A program made the position numbers and the translations under genes. Below are positions 25,796 through 34,219 of a stretch of 64,000 nt of DNA, piece after piece. The stretch is from assembly GCF_004122035.1 (NCBI RefSeq), contig NZ_SAXA01000004.1, forward strand, positions 1 through 64,000, in the 5' to 3' direction. The DNA is from Ancylomarina salipaludis (GTDB lineage: Bacteria > Bacteroidota > Bacteroidia > Bacteroidales > Marinifilaceae). A model generated the notes under the pieces. The model searched no databases. It was not told where the DNA came from and saw only the letters and a program-made list of their open reading frames with translations. The stretch's first letter is position 1, and every line of letters begins with the position of its first letter.

Positions 25796-26394
25796 TGAGT
25801 TTAAGTCATGAAATATTATTCGTTTTATTTTCCTATTTACTAGGAGCAATACCTATGGGTTATCTATTAACTAAGCGATTTGCAGGGAAGAATATACTCG
25901 AATTAGGTAGTGGGAATATAGGTTCAACAAATGTAAGGCGCATAGCCGGAAAAAGACTTTCGATTGTAACACAAGTTCTGGATATGCTAAAAGGGCTTTT
26001 ACCCATTGCTTTGTTTATGTGCTTTGATGATAAAGCGTCAGCTTCTTCAAATTTTATTTATTTTTTGGCTATAGCTGCAATTATGGGACACAATTTTAGT
26101 CTCTTTTTAAAATTCAAAGGAGGTAAGGGGGTTAATATTAGTTTGGGCGCATCCTTACTACTTGCTCCTTATTCTGTTTTGATTTCGGTAATGGTGTATT
26201 TTCTTGTGAAATGGCAGTTTAAATATGTTTCGTTAGGTTCCATTCTATTGGGAATTTCACTACCAATTACTGAACTTATTATTCACGGTTTAACATCAAC
26301 ATTTTATTATTTATGCATTTGTTGTTTTCTGATTATCATGATGCACATCAAAAATATTGGTCGTTTATTAAAGAATAAAGAACTCATTTCATAA
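25792..26394 (+). CDS. plsY: Acyl-phosphate:glycerol-3-phosphate acyltransferase PlsY
   Basis: A 200-residue membrane acyltransferase with about five helices. Motif 1 SGNIGSTNVRR (about 39-49), motif 2 GHNFSLFLKFKGGKGV (about 103-118) and the later SLGSILLGISLP segment are those of PlsY, which acylates glycerol-3-phosphate from acyl-phosphate, the first step in phospholipid synthesis. The start ATG overlaps the stop of the peroxiredoxin gene (ATGA). The same operon encodes a putative fatty acid kinase that would supply acyl-phosphate. Confidence 0.93.
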   Translation: MMSLSHEILFVLFSYLLGAIPMGYLLTKRFAGKNILELGSGNIGSTNVRRIAGKRLSIVTQVLDMLKGLLPIALFMCFDDKASASSNFIYFLAIAAIMGHNFSLFLKFKGGKGVNISLGASLLLAPYSVLISVMVYFLVKWQFKYVSLGSILLGISLPITELIIHGLTSTFYYLCICCFLIIMMHIKNIGRLLKNKELIS

Positions 26395-26412
26395 GCCTTA
26401 AAACCTCAATAT

Positions 26413-26874
26413 ATGGGATTTTTTCAATTTCAGCGAGAACAGATCATTCATGCTTCCATGGACGAAGTTTGGGATTTTATAAGTTCACCTCAAAATTTAA
26501 AGAAAATTACTCCGGAGTATATGGGCTTCGATATTCGCACTCCCAATGCTGCAGACAAAATATACGAGGGAATGATCATTCGTTATACGGTTCGGCCCTT
26601 ATTAGGTATTAATACCAATTGGGTTACAGAGATCACGCACGTCGTTGATAAATCGTATTTTGTGGATGAGCAGCGAGTTGGTCCTTATGCCTTTTGGCAC
26701 CATCAACATAGAATTGTACAGACTGAAGAGGGAGTGTTAATGAGAGATATTGTCAGTTATAAACCTCCATTGGGTTTTCTTGGTAGCATTGTCAATACAC
26801 TATTCATTGAAAAAATGTTAAAGCAGATATTTGATCACAGAACAAAAGTGTTTGAAAAATTATTTCCATTATGA
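26413..26874 (+). CDS. SRPBCC family protein
   Basis: A 153-residue START/Bet v1-like (SRPBCC) protein, beginning FQFQREQIIHASMDEVWDFISSPQNLKKITPEYMGFDI, with the conserved MIIRYTVRPLLGINTNWVTEIT and DEQRVGPYAFWHHQHRI strands. These single-domain proteins, often annotated as cell-division-inhibitor-like, bind hydrophobic ligands in a cavity. It is the last gene of the lipid-linked run, 18 bp after plsY. Confidence 0.85.
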   Translation: MGFFQFQREQIIHASMDEVWDFISSPQNLKKITPEYMGFDIRTPNAADKIYEGMIIRYTVRPLLGINTNWVTEITHVVDKSYFVDEQRVGPYAFWHHQHRIVQTEEGVLMRDIVSYKPPLGFLGSIVNTLFIEKMLKQIFDHRTKVFEKLFPL

Positions 26875-27239
26875 GAATTTGGTCTTAACATCCTAAATGC
26901 CTTGATTCGAAAGGTCTGGTCGCTTTGTAGCCTGAAGCCTTGTTAGCCCCAAATGTACCGGAGGGCAAAATGAAGGGGTGTATCAATCATCCACGACTTA
27001 TGCGTATTTGAAATTTACCCCATTCCTTTGCTTATATCATTCAATATTTGGCAGCAGTTTATGAGGAATCTCTAAACCGGGTATATAAATTACAATTTAG
27101 ACATCCCCTTACTACTGCTTGTCGATTTTGGAAACTTATAAGGAAATAATTTATCTTGCAGTCTCCGTATTTTGATAAATGTATCAATGAAAAAGAGAGA
27201 ACATATTGCTTAACAGTTGCAAATCTAAAACGAATCATA
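26875..27239. other. Intergenic region, nothing recognised
   Basis: About 365 bp without an ORF of note, hairpin terminator or consensus promoter. The stretch 26900-26990 is more GC-rich than its surroundings. It presumably carries the promoter of the Nudix gene. Confidence 0.3.
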
Positions 27240-27851
27240 TTGGAAAATAATATTTTAAAAATAGCCAAGCAGATACAGGCTATCTCACAAAGTGGAATCA
27301 GATTTACTAAAGATCATTTTGATAAGCAACGCTTTGAGGAATTGCGGGAATTAAGTGTTCAGTTAGTCGCTCAGGTGACTGATGCTAAGATTGAAAAGAT
27401 AAAAGACTTATTTACCTGTGAAACAGGATTTCAAACGCCTAAGGTTGATGTGAGGGCTGTTGTGATTGAAAATGGAGAAATTCTATTAACTAAAGAAAAG
27501 TCGGATGATAAATGGTCCTTGCCAGGAGGTTATGCCGACGTGAATTATTCTCCCAATACCATTGCTGAGAAGGAGGTTTATGAAGAGACTGGTTTGCGAG
27601 TAAAAGCTAATCGTACTCTTGCTATTATTGATACCAATAAACACAATTTTCCTCCTCTTGAATACCATTTTTATAAAATAGTGATTCTTTGTGATAAAAT
27701 TGATGGGGAATTACGAGGAAGTGATGAAACACAAGAATCCCGCTTTTTTAAGTTAGAAAACTTACCTGAGCTCTCGGTTAAACGAAACACTTATGAATTA
27801 ATTGATTTGATACAAGAAAAAATTAAAGATAAACAGACCTATTCAGACTAA
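27240..27851 (+). CDS. Nudix hydrolase with N-terminal NUDIX_N_2-type domain
   Basis: A cytosolic Nudix hydrolase. The N-terminal helical region (ILKIAKQIQAISQSGIRFTKDHFDKQRFEELREL) matches proteins of the YjhB type that hydrolyse nucleoside-diphosphate derivatives. The Nudix box GGYADVNYSPNTIAEKEVYEETGL holds the G-x5-E-x7-REUxEExGU pattern with KE-V-YEE instead of RE-V-xEE. No ATG lies in the N-terminal part of the frame. The frame opens at a TTG at 27156; a TTG at 27240 gives the family-standard N terminus (203 residues), so I prefer that. Confidence 0.85.
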   Translation: MENNILKIAKQIQAISQSGIRFTKDHFDKQRFEELRELSVQLVAQVTDAKIEKIKDLFTCETGFQTPKVDVRAVVIENGEILLTKEKSDDKWSLPGGYADVNYSPNTIAEKEVYEETGLRVKANRTLAIIDTNKHNFPPLEYHFYKIVILCDKIDGELRGSDETQESRFFKLENLPELSVKRNTYELIDLIQEKIKDKQTYSD

Positions 27852-28017
27852 TGGGCTACTTTTCTGTAATGGAAATGATGAAAGACTTTTTCATCACATA
27901 TCGATAGTGTAATTTTTATGGAAGGCTTCGTTTATAAATGTTTGTTTGGGAGCCTGCTGTTGACTTTGGGTACAGAAAAGCTTATCTTACTGCTTATTCA
28001 CTAAATGGAGGAAGAAA

Positions 28018-28383
28018 ATGAGTGAAATTTTGTATGAGAGATTAGGAGGAACCGAAGGAATTACAAAGATTGCGAGTGATGCTGTAGATTTTCATTTGGC
28101 TAATCCACGAATAGCAACCCGCTTTCAGAATGCGAAGGCCAGTGTAGAAGAAATGAAGCATGGTGCAGCGACTTTTTTTATTGTAGGGACAGGAGGTCCA
28201 TCTGTTTATAAAGGAAAGGATATGATGGGCACACACAGGGGTATGAATATTAGTAATACCGAATTTGTGGAAGTTCTATCGGATGTATTAGAAGCGCTCG
28301 ATAAGAATAATATTGGGCAGAGAGAGAAAGAAGAAGTTCTCTATGTTCTTTTTAGTATGAAAGACGAGATTGTTTCAGTTTAG
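28018..28383 (+). CDS. Group 1 truncated haemoglobin
   Basis: A 121-residue 2-on-2 globin. It begins ILYERLGGTEGITKIASDAV, has TFFIVGTGGPSVYKGKDMMGTHRGMNIS with the probable proximal haem ligand His73, and a terminal helix. The usual Phe-Tyr pair of helix B (B9-B10) is replaced by Ala-Val in SDAVDFHLANPRI, so the tyrosine that stabilises bound oxygen in TrHbN is missing. It may bind NO or other ligands differently. A good Shine-Dalgarno (GGAGGAAGAAA) precedes the ATG. Single gene with a terminator. Confidence 0.9.
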   Translation: MSEILYERLGGTEGITKIASDAVDFHLANPRIATRFQNAKASVEEMKHGAATFFIVGTGGPSVYKGKDMMGTHRGMNISNTEFVEVLSDVLEALDKNNIGQREKEEVLYVLFSMKDEIVSV

Positions 28384-28402
28384 TTGATGTAAATTTTATA
28401 AT

Positions 28403-28437
28403 AAATCCCAAGCCTAGAGGTTTGGGATTTTTTTGTG
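28403..28437 (+). terminator. Terminator after truncated haemoglobin gene
   Basis: AAATCCCAAGCC / GG-TTTGGGATTT stem followed by TTTTTTT. The convergent AAA ATPase gene ends at 28441. Confidence 0.8.
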
Positions 28438-28440
28438 TTA

Positions 28441-29172
28441 TTAGTTCAGACAAGGATTTGTTTCCAGCCTGTCTTGTTTACTGAGTTCAGATACAATAAT
28501 ATTGTTTTTTACTGTTCGGAAGACAATATCTTGTGCTTCAGCATATGAAATATCGTATTGTCTCGTTACATCGCGATATTCTTCGGGATATTTAGCCAGC
28601 AGCTTGTCGTAGAAACTATCCAGTAATTCCTTGCTAGGGTTTCTGAATTCCAATTTCAATTCGAAACGACGAAGCAAAGCCGAATCAATCATATCAATCT
28701 GATTGGTTGCGGCAATGATGATAGAATGCTTAGGCAAGGAGTCAATCAACTGAAGCATGGTGTTGACCACACGTTTCATTTCATTACTATCGGTATTGTC
28801 GTAGTCACGTTCTTTGCCCAGCGAATCGAATTCATCGAAAAAGAGAACAGCTTCCTGACTCTCTACCAAACGGAAAGCCGAAGCGATATTGGCAGAGGTT
28901 TCACCCAATTTAGAAGAAACGATTCCTCCCAGATTGATGACTTTGATTTTTTTACCCAGTTTGCGGGCAATAGCACGTGCCGTCATGGTTTTACCGCAGC
29001 CACTTTTTCCGTGAAGCAGAAGCTTATTACTTAAAGGGAGATTGTATTTTGACAGGATATCGCAATGTTCATATTCGCGTAAAAACTGATTGATTTCAGC
29101 ACCAAGCTTCTCATCAAATACAATATCCTCAAAAACGACATGGCCCCTGTTGGGAACATATAATCTTTCCAT
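28441..29172 (-). CDS. AAA family ATPase
   Basis: A 243-residue single AAA module: Walker A GKSGCGKT (55-62), Walker B AVLFFDEFD near 115, sensor 1 IIAATNQ near 155, and the arginine finger region LLRRFELKLEF. The N-terminal FEDIVFDEKLGAEINQFLREYEH is a short linker without a recognised substrate domain, so it resembles minimal FtsH/spastin-like ATPases of unknown substrate. Stands alone; the next gene on this strand begins 163 bp away. Confidence 0.9.
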   Translation of the reverse strand: MERLYVPNRGHVVFEDIVFDEKLGAEINQFLREYEHCDILSKYNLPLSNKLLLHGKSGCGKTMTARAIARKLGKKIKVINLGGIVSSKLGETSANIASAFRLVESQEAVLFFDEFDSLGKERDYDNTDSNEMKRVVNTMLQLIDSLPKHSIIIAATNQIDMIDSALLRRFELKLEFRNPSKELLDSFYDKLLAKYPEEYRDVTRQYDISYAEAQDIVFRTVKNNIIVSELSKQDRLETNPCLN

Positions 29173-29335
29173 TACTTATAGAGTTTTGTGTTGTTGTGTT
29201 TAGACTGCAAACCTACAGTTTTTTCATAATACGCTTTCAGTTTAACAACATCTTTTAACAAAATAAGAATGTCATAAAAGGCCTAAAGTCTGAAAAACAG
29301 AAAAATCAGGGGTTGTAAATACGTGCTGGGTTGTT

Positions 29336-30016
29336 TTAAATTTGAAATAAAGGTGAAAAATCGACGTAAGGTGATTCTCCAATTTTGAATTCAGGAATTT
29401 CGACAATCGGGCAATTGTAGCCATATTTATTTAAATAAGTTCTGAAAACCTCAATGGAATCTTTCAAAATCACATCGCTGTTGTTCGGATAGTGATTGTA
29501 GATTAAGCCTTGTATTGGGAGTTTTCTCTTTGCAGCCAATTCCAGGGTCATTAGGGTATGGTTTATACTTCCTAATTTTGATGAGGTAATCAGTATCAGG
29601 GGATGTTTGGTTTCTTCAAGATAATCCAGGAGAGAATATTCCAGTGTAATGGGAACATGAATACCGCCCACACCTTCAATCAAAAGCGTTTCAAACTGAT
29701 CCTGAAGTTTTTTGGTTGAGGCATTTATCACATTCATATCGATTTCCTGACCATCAATCTTGGCTGCCAAATGAGGCGAAGCCGGATAAGTGAATACGTA
29801 AGGACAAGTGGTTCCGTCCTTATCCACATTGTAGGGGGGAACACCCATAATATCGCGATGAGCCAGAATATCTTCTGAAACACCCACGCAACCCGTTTGA
29901 GCAAACTTTTGAGTCATGACATTTACCTTTTTGTCGAGAAGGTATTTAGCCATTAAGCCCGTAGCGAATGTTTTTCCGGCATTCGTGTCAATTCCTGTAA
30001 TAAAGTAAGTGCTCAT
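29336..30016 (-). CDS. bioD: Dethiobiotin synthetase
   Basis: A 226-residue P-loop ligase that closes the ureido ring of dethiobiotin with CO2 and ATP. The N-terminal P-loop TGIDTNAGKTFATGL, the QTGCVG-like QKFAQTGCVG loop, the TYPASPHLAA motif and the LLIEGVGGIHVPI switch are those of BioD. The frame is open further upstream to 30082, but ATG 30016 begins the canonical MSTYFITGIDT. Last gene of the bio operon, after a 126-bp gap containing repeated TGTTGATGTG sequences. Confidence 0.94.
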   Translation of the reverse strand: MSTYFITGIDTNAGKTFATGLMAKYLLDKKVNVMTQKFAQTGCVGVSEDILAHRDIMGVPPYNVDKDGTTCPYVFTYPASPHLAAKIDGQEIDMNVINASTKKLQDQFETLLIEGVGGIHVPITLEYSLLDYLEETKHPLILITSSKLGSINHTLMTLELAAKRKLPIQGLIYNHYPNNSDVILKDSIEVFRTYLNKYGYNCPIVEIPEFKIGESPYVDFSPLFQI

Positions 30017-30142
30017 AATTGATGATTTTGTTGATGTGTTAATTTGTTGATGTGCTGATTCTGTCAATCTGGAAATTACCACATCATCATATCAACACAT
30101 CCTCTGGAAATGATCCGAGTAAAATTTCTTGACCTTCTCTCT

Positions 30143-30916
30143 TTAACCTTTATCCTTATTTTTCGGTTTTGCAATAAAGTAGATAGGCTGGTAGCTCAAT
30201 GGAACTCCCAATTCGATACCAAAAAGATCCTTATAGCGTTCGTCAAAGTTTTTTAAATCGGTTTTGGTCCATACTTTACCGGGTAAGCCATTCACACCGG
30301 TTCGTTTCATATGATGCAGAACTTCGATGGGTTCAGGAAAGTGACGGGTGATGATTTCTTTTTCGCTCCAAATCACATCAAAGTGTTTTTCGAGGAGTTC
30401 CAAATGCTCGTTAAAGGATAGATAATTTAACCCACTGCCTTCAACGGCTCTGATTTCGCGATAGTTTTCAGGTCCAAAACTACTAAATGCCAGAAAGCCA
30501 TTTTTCGAAAGGGCAGCATGACATTTTTCAAGAAATGTATCCAAATCGTGAAACCATTGAAAGGTTGATCCCGATAAAATGAGATCCAGATTTTGAGGTA
30601 AATCGGAGCTTTCAATGTCCCCGCCCATAAACTGAATTTTGGGATTGAGAGATTCTAAAACGGGGGCATATTCTTCCACAATATCGTTTGCCAGGTAAGT
30701 ATCTGCATCAAAGAATTGGAAAAACTTTTCAGTCAGCACAGCCGGGCCGCAACCAATTTCCAATACCGAATGGTGATGCTCAGGACAACGCCACCTCATT
30801 TCAGCAATCAAACGGGAAGCAATGGCTTCCTGTACAATAGCGTGTTTGCGATAGGTTGTGATGCTCTTCACAAATCCCTTCTGCACCTTATCTTTATTTA
30901 CCTGTTGTTTGTTCAC
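30143..30916 (-). CDS. bioC: Malonyl-ACP O-methyltransferase
   Basis: A 257-residue SAM-dependent methyltransferase that masks malonyl-ACP to start pimelate synthesis. It has the BioC N terminus (FVKSITTYRKHAIVQEAIASRL), SAM motif I VLEIGCGPAVLT, and the LDLILSGSTFQWFHDLDTF motif found in BioC. The start is a GTG at 30914-30916; a second GTG 30 nt further in is also possible. Lies 42 bp after bioG, consistent with an operon in which BioG later removes the methyl group. Confidence 0.92.
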   Translation of the reverse strand: MNKQQVNKDKVQKGFVKSITTYRKHAIVQEAIASRLIAEMRWRCPEHHHSVLEIGCGPAVLTEKFFQFFDADTYLANDIVEEYAPVLESLNPKIQFMGGDIESSDLPQNLDLILSGSTFQWFHDLDTFLEKCHAALSKNGFLAFSSFGPENYREIRAVEGSGLNYLSFNEHLELLEKHFDVIWSEKEIITRHFPEPIEVLHHMKRTGVNGLPGKVWTKTDLKNFDERYKDLFGIELGVPLSYQPIYFIAKPKNKDKG

Positions 30917-30958
30917 CCTCTGTTTATTGACTTTTTGTCTCTTTGATCGTTTGATTTT

Positions 30959-31633
30959 TTAAGACTTTTCAAGTTTTAGTATCTCATCCCAACTGTTCCA
31001 GGCTGCGAAACAGAAATGGGGCAGATCGAAAATAAGTTTTTGAGATTTAGTCTCCCAGGCTTTTTCCAGATTCTTAAAGGGAAAGATCATATCCCGTGAC
31101 GAAAGTAATACCTTATCGAAAATATCCCAAGTAATTGGCTGGTTCAAAATCATGTTTTGCAAACAGATCAACTCTTCTTTCTGATCGCCAAGCTGGCGTT
31201 TGGGTAGTTGTTCTGAAAAGTCTGCGTATCCCGAGCGGCCTCCGCACATACGCATGAAAAATTTGTCGCGGCCTTTTTCGTTTAGCCCGTCAATGGTGCC
31301 CTGAAATATGGCTGGCGGAATGCCTTGTTCCTCATCAATGGGAGATAAGCTACCATTAATTGCGAGACGGCTTTTGAATAATTCCTTATCATCTTTAAAC
31401 AAAAGTGAACTGATAAATACACCCAATGACCAGGCAATCAGATGGCACTCCTGATAGGATTGAATCTCTTCTTTTAATTTCTGAATCTGGCTTAAATCAC
31501 GATAGTCGTAGCACATCAGTACATCATATTCATTCGCCTCAATCTTAAGGAATGGCAGTTCGTCGCAGCCCCAACCGCTCATAAAGAGGATGAGTTTTGG
31601 TGAATTGTTTTTGTGTAAATATCTAAATTCCAT
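30959..31633 (-). CDS. bioG: Pimeloyl-ACP methyl ester esterase BioG (DUF452)
   Basis: A 224-residue alpha/beta hydrolase of the DUF452/BioG type, which hydrolyses pimeloyl-ACP methyl ester. Catalytic Ser69 sits in HLIAWSLGVF; the N-terminal LILFMSGWGCDELPF has the family's SGWG oxyanion motif, and LIFDLPHFCFA near the C terminus holds the catalytic His. It takes the place of BioH in this operon. Located between bioF and bioC with gaps of about 40 bp. Confidence 0.9.
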   Translation of the reverse strand: MEFRYLHKNNSPKLILFMSGWGCDELPFLKIEANEYDVLMCYDYRDLSQIQKLKEEIQSYQECHLIAWSLGVFISSLLFKDDKELFKSRLAINGSLSPIDEEQGIPPAIFQGTIDGLNEKGRDKFFMRMCGGRSGYADFSEQLPKRQLGDQKEELICLQNMILNQPITWDIFDKVLLSSRDMIFPFKNLEKAWETKSQKLIFDLPHFCFAAWNSWDEILKLEKS

Positions 31634-31670
31634 TTCTTAATTGGCATTTGAATTAATTACTAATCGATAA

Positions 31671-32798
31671 TCACGAATTGTATTTCGATTGTAAATTCTT
31701 AATCATGACCGGAAGTTCTTTTAAGTCTTCCCATTGCATATCAGCTGAAAGTGACAGTCGAAGTCTGGCCGTATTGGGTGGTACCGATGGTGGTCGGATG
31801 GGGAAGACCAGATAGCCCAGGTCTTGTAATTGTTCGGCCAATTGTTTGCATTTTTCGCTATCACCAATCATGATGGGAATAATATTGGAGTCGCCACCGG
31901 TTTGTATGCCGAGCTCCTGCAAAGCCGTTCTGAATTGGTTCGAAAGTTCTTGCAAATGCAAGCGCTCTTTTTGCATGCCAAGGCTTTGTTTAAGAATTTG
32001 AAGGTTCCAGGCAATGCTGATAGGAGGCAAAGCTGTGGTAAAAATCAGCGAACGCATCTTGTTAATCAAATACTCCTTGATAATCGCATTACAAATGAGA
32101 TAAGCCCCTACTGAATTCATGGCTTTTCCAAAGGTTCCCACCAACAGATCAATTTGCGATAAGCAGTTTTGTTCTTCGGCTATACCCAAGCCTTTTTCAC
32201 CTCGGGTTCCCAGGGCGTGAGCCTCATCCACATAAAGAAAACACTTGTGTTTGTTCTTAATCCTGATGAGTTCATGTAAATCGGCCACATCACCATCCAT
32301 ACTGAAAATAGATTCGCTTACGATAAATACCCGTTTGTAGTTGCTGCGGTATTTTTTGAGTAAGCGTGTCAGGTGTTGGGTGTCGAGGTGTTTGTAACGA
32401 TGATAATCAGCATCACTCAGCTTAATACCATCAATAATACTGGCATGGTTGAGTTTGTCGGATAAAATGAGATCACCCTTTTGTGCCAAAGCAGGTAGAA
32501 TTCCAATATTGGCATGATAACCTGAGTTAAAGAAGAGTGCCGGAGCCCCGAATTGCTTTTCAAGCTCATCTTCAAGTGCCTGATAGGCCTGAAAGTTGCC
32601 TGTAAGCAGACGGGAAGAACCCGATCCCATACCTGTTTCAGCGGGAAGAGATAAGCCCAGTTTGGCAATGCCCATATAGTCGTTTGAGGACAGGTTCAGC
32701 TTAAACTGACTTTCGTCGATCTGCTTTAAATAACGCAGATTGCCTGTCTGGTTTAGCTTTTCCAGCTCGTCCTGATAGGATTTTAGAATATCGCTCAT
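31671..32798 (-). CDS. bioF: 8-amino-7-oxononanoate synthase
   Basis: A 375-residue PLP enzyme of the alpha-oxoamine synthase family, joining pimeloyl-ACP and alanine. The N-terminal NLSSNDYMGIA, GSGSSRLLTGN, YVDEAHALGTRGEKGLGI and the PLP Lys225 in GTFGKAMNS are typical. Length is standard. It follows bioA by 51 bp and precedes bioG by 37 bp. Confidence 0.94.
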   Translation of the reverse strand: MSDILKSYQDELEKLNQTGNLRYLKQIDESQFKLNLSSNDYMGIAKLGLSLPAETGMGSGSSRLLTGNFQAYQALEDELEKQFGAPALFFNSGYHANIGILPALAQKGDLILSDKLNHASIIDGIKLSDADYHRYKHLDTQHLTRLLKKYRSNYKRVFIVSESIFSMDGDVADLHELIRIKNKHKCFLYVDEAHALGTRGEKGLGIAEEQNCLSQIDLLVGTFGKAMNSVGAYLICNAIIKEYLINKMRSLIFTTALPPISIAWNLQILKQSLGMQKERLHLQELSNQFRTALQELGIQTGGDSNIIPIMIGDSEKCKQLAEQLQDLGYLVFPIRPPSVPPNTARLRLSLSADMQWEDLKELPVMIKNLQSKYNS

Positions 32799-32849
32799 TG
32801 TATCAAGGAAAAAGTATAAAGGTTAAAGTCAAGATATAGTTAAACTGAC

Positions 32850-34136
32850 CTACTGTTTTTTCACAACTTCAATCATGGCCTGACATAAAGTTCGTAAATC
32901 CTTTTCAGAAATCACGAAAGGCGGCATGATATAAACCAGTTTGCCAAAAGGGCGCACCCAAATACCAGCTTCTACAAATTGTTTTTGGATCTGCGCCATA
33001 TTCACCGCTTCTTTCATCTCAATCACACCAATGGCACCCAATATTCTAACATCTGCTACCTGGGCTAGTTTTTCTGCAGCTTTCAGTTCTTCATTTAGAA
33101 TCTCTTCAATGCTATCAACTTTCCTTTTCCAATCGGATTGCAATAAGAGATTGATACTGGCTACACCCACTGAGCAGGCTAAAGGATTGCCCATAAATGT
33201 AGGGCCGTGCATAAAACAGCCGGGAACACCTTGCGAAATGCCAGCGCTGACTTTTTGATTGGCAAGTGTTGCCGCAAAACTCATATACCCGCCTGTAATC
33301 GCTTTGCCCACACACATGATGTCCGGTGAAATGCCGGCATGTTCGCAAGCAAAGAGTTTACCTGATCGGCCAAAGCCTGTGGCAATCTCATCAACAATCA
33401 GAAGAATATTGTGTTCATCGCAAAGCTGACGCACTTCTTTCAGATATTGAGGGTGATAGAAACGCATGCCTCCTGCACCCTGAACGATAGGCTCTAAAAT
33501 GATAGCAGCTAATTCATGTTGATATAGTGTAATGGCCTCTTTCATTGAGAGGATATCCTTCTCGTCCCAATCATCATAGAATCCACATTGCGGAGCTGTG
33601 ACAAAATGATTGATCGGTAAAACCCCTGTGAAGATTTCGTGCATACCCGTAACCGGATCGCAAACCGACATGGCATTAAAAGTATCTCCGTGATAACCGG
33701 ATCGTATAGTCAGAAATTTGTTTTTTTTCTGCTGCCCTTTGGTAAACCAATACTGCATCGCCATTTTCATCGCCACTTCAACGGATACAGAGCCCGAATC
33801 AGCAAAGAAAACCTTATCCAATCCTTCAGGACTGATTGCAACCAATAATTTTGCCAGTTCGATGGCGGGTTTGTGGGTGATGCCTCCAAACATCACATGC
33901 GACATGTTTTTGATTTGTTCCTCGACAGCTTGATTCAAAACTGGATGGTTGTAGCCGTGTACGGCGCACCACCAGGATGACATGCCATCGATTAACTCTT
34001 GTCCGCTGTTAAGTTTCAGACGTACACCATCGGCTGAAGCAACCGGGTAAACGGGTAATGGGTTTTCCATTGAGGTATAAGGGTGCCAAATATGTTCTCT
34101 GTCGAATGTGAGATCTTCCTGTGTAATTTCTGCCAT
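32850..34136 (-). CDS. bioA: Adenosylmethionine-8-amino-7-oxononanoate aminotransferase
   Basis: A 428-residue class III aminotransferase that converts 8-amino-7-oxononanoate to 7,8-diaminononanoate with SAM as donor. [14 protein letters not shown] at the N terminus and [13 protein letters not shown] are BioA-specific; [16 protein letters not shown] and [11 protein letters not shown] (PLP lysine) follow. First gene of bioA-F-G-C-D on the minus strand; an AGAAGGATAAAA sequence precedes the ATG, and TAGCTTTA about 40 bp upstream is a possible -7 box. bioB is not in the window. Confidence 0.94.
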   Translation of the reverse strand: MAEITQEDLTFDREHIWHPYTSMENPLPVYPVASADGVRLKLNSGQELIDGMSSWWCAVHGYNHPVLNQAVEEQIKNMSHVMFGGITHKPAIELAKLLVAISPEGLDKVFFADSGSVSVEVAMKMAMQYWFTKGQQKKNKFLTIRSGYHGDTFNAMSVCDPVTGMHEIFTGVLPINHFVTAPQCGFYDDWDEKDILSMKEAITLYQHELAAIILEPIVQGAGGMRFYHPQYLKEVRQLCDEHNILLIVDEIATGFGRSGKLFACEHAGISPDIMCVGKAITGGYMSFAATLANQKVSAGISQGVPGCFMHGPTFMGNPLACSVGVASINLLLQSDWKRKVDSIEEILNEELKAAEKLAQVADVRILGAIGVIEMKEAVNMAQIQKQFVEAGIWVRPFGKLVYIMPPFVISEKDLRTLCQAMIEVVKKQ

Positions 34137-34219
34137 TTTTATCCTTCTGTAATAATTGGCATAAAGCTAATGTTTATGGCTTTATTTTGTAGCAAACAGA
34201 ATCATGTTTTTGAATTGTT

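Noticed and set aside
30017-30142. Regulatory riboswitch between bioC and bioD
   Set aside because: The gap holds only simple TGTTGATGTG-type repeats without a conserved fold.
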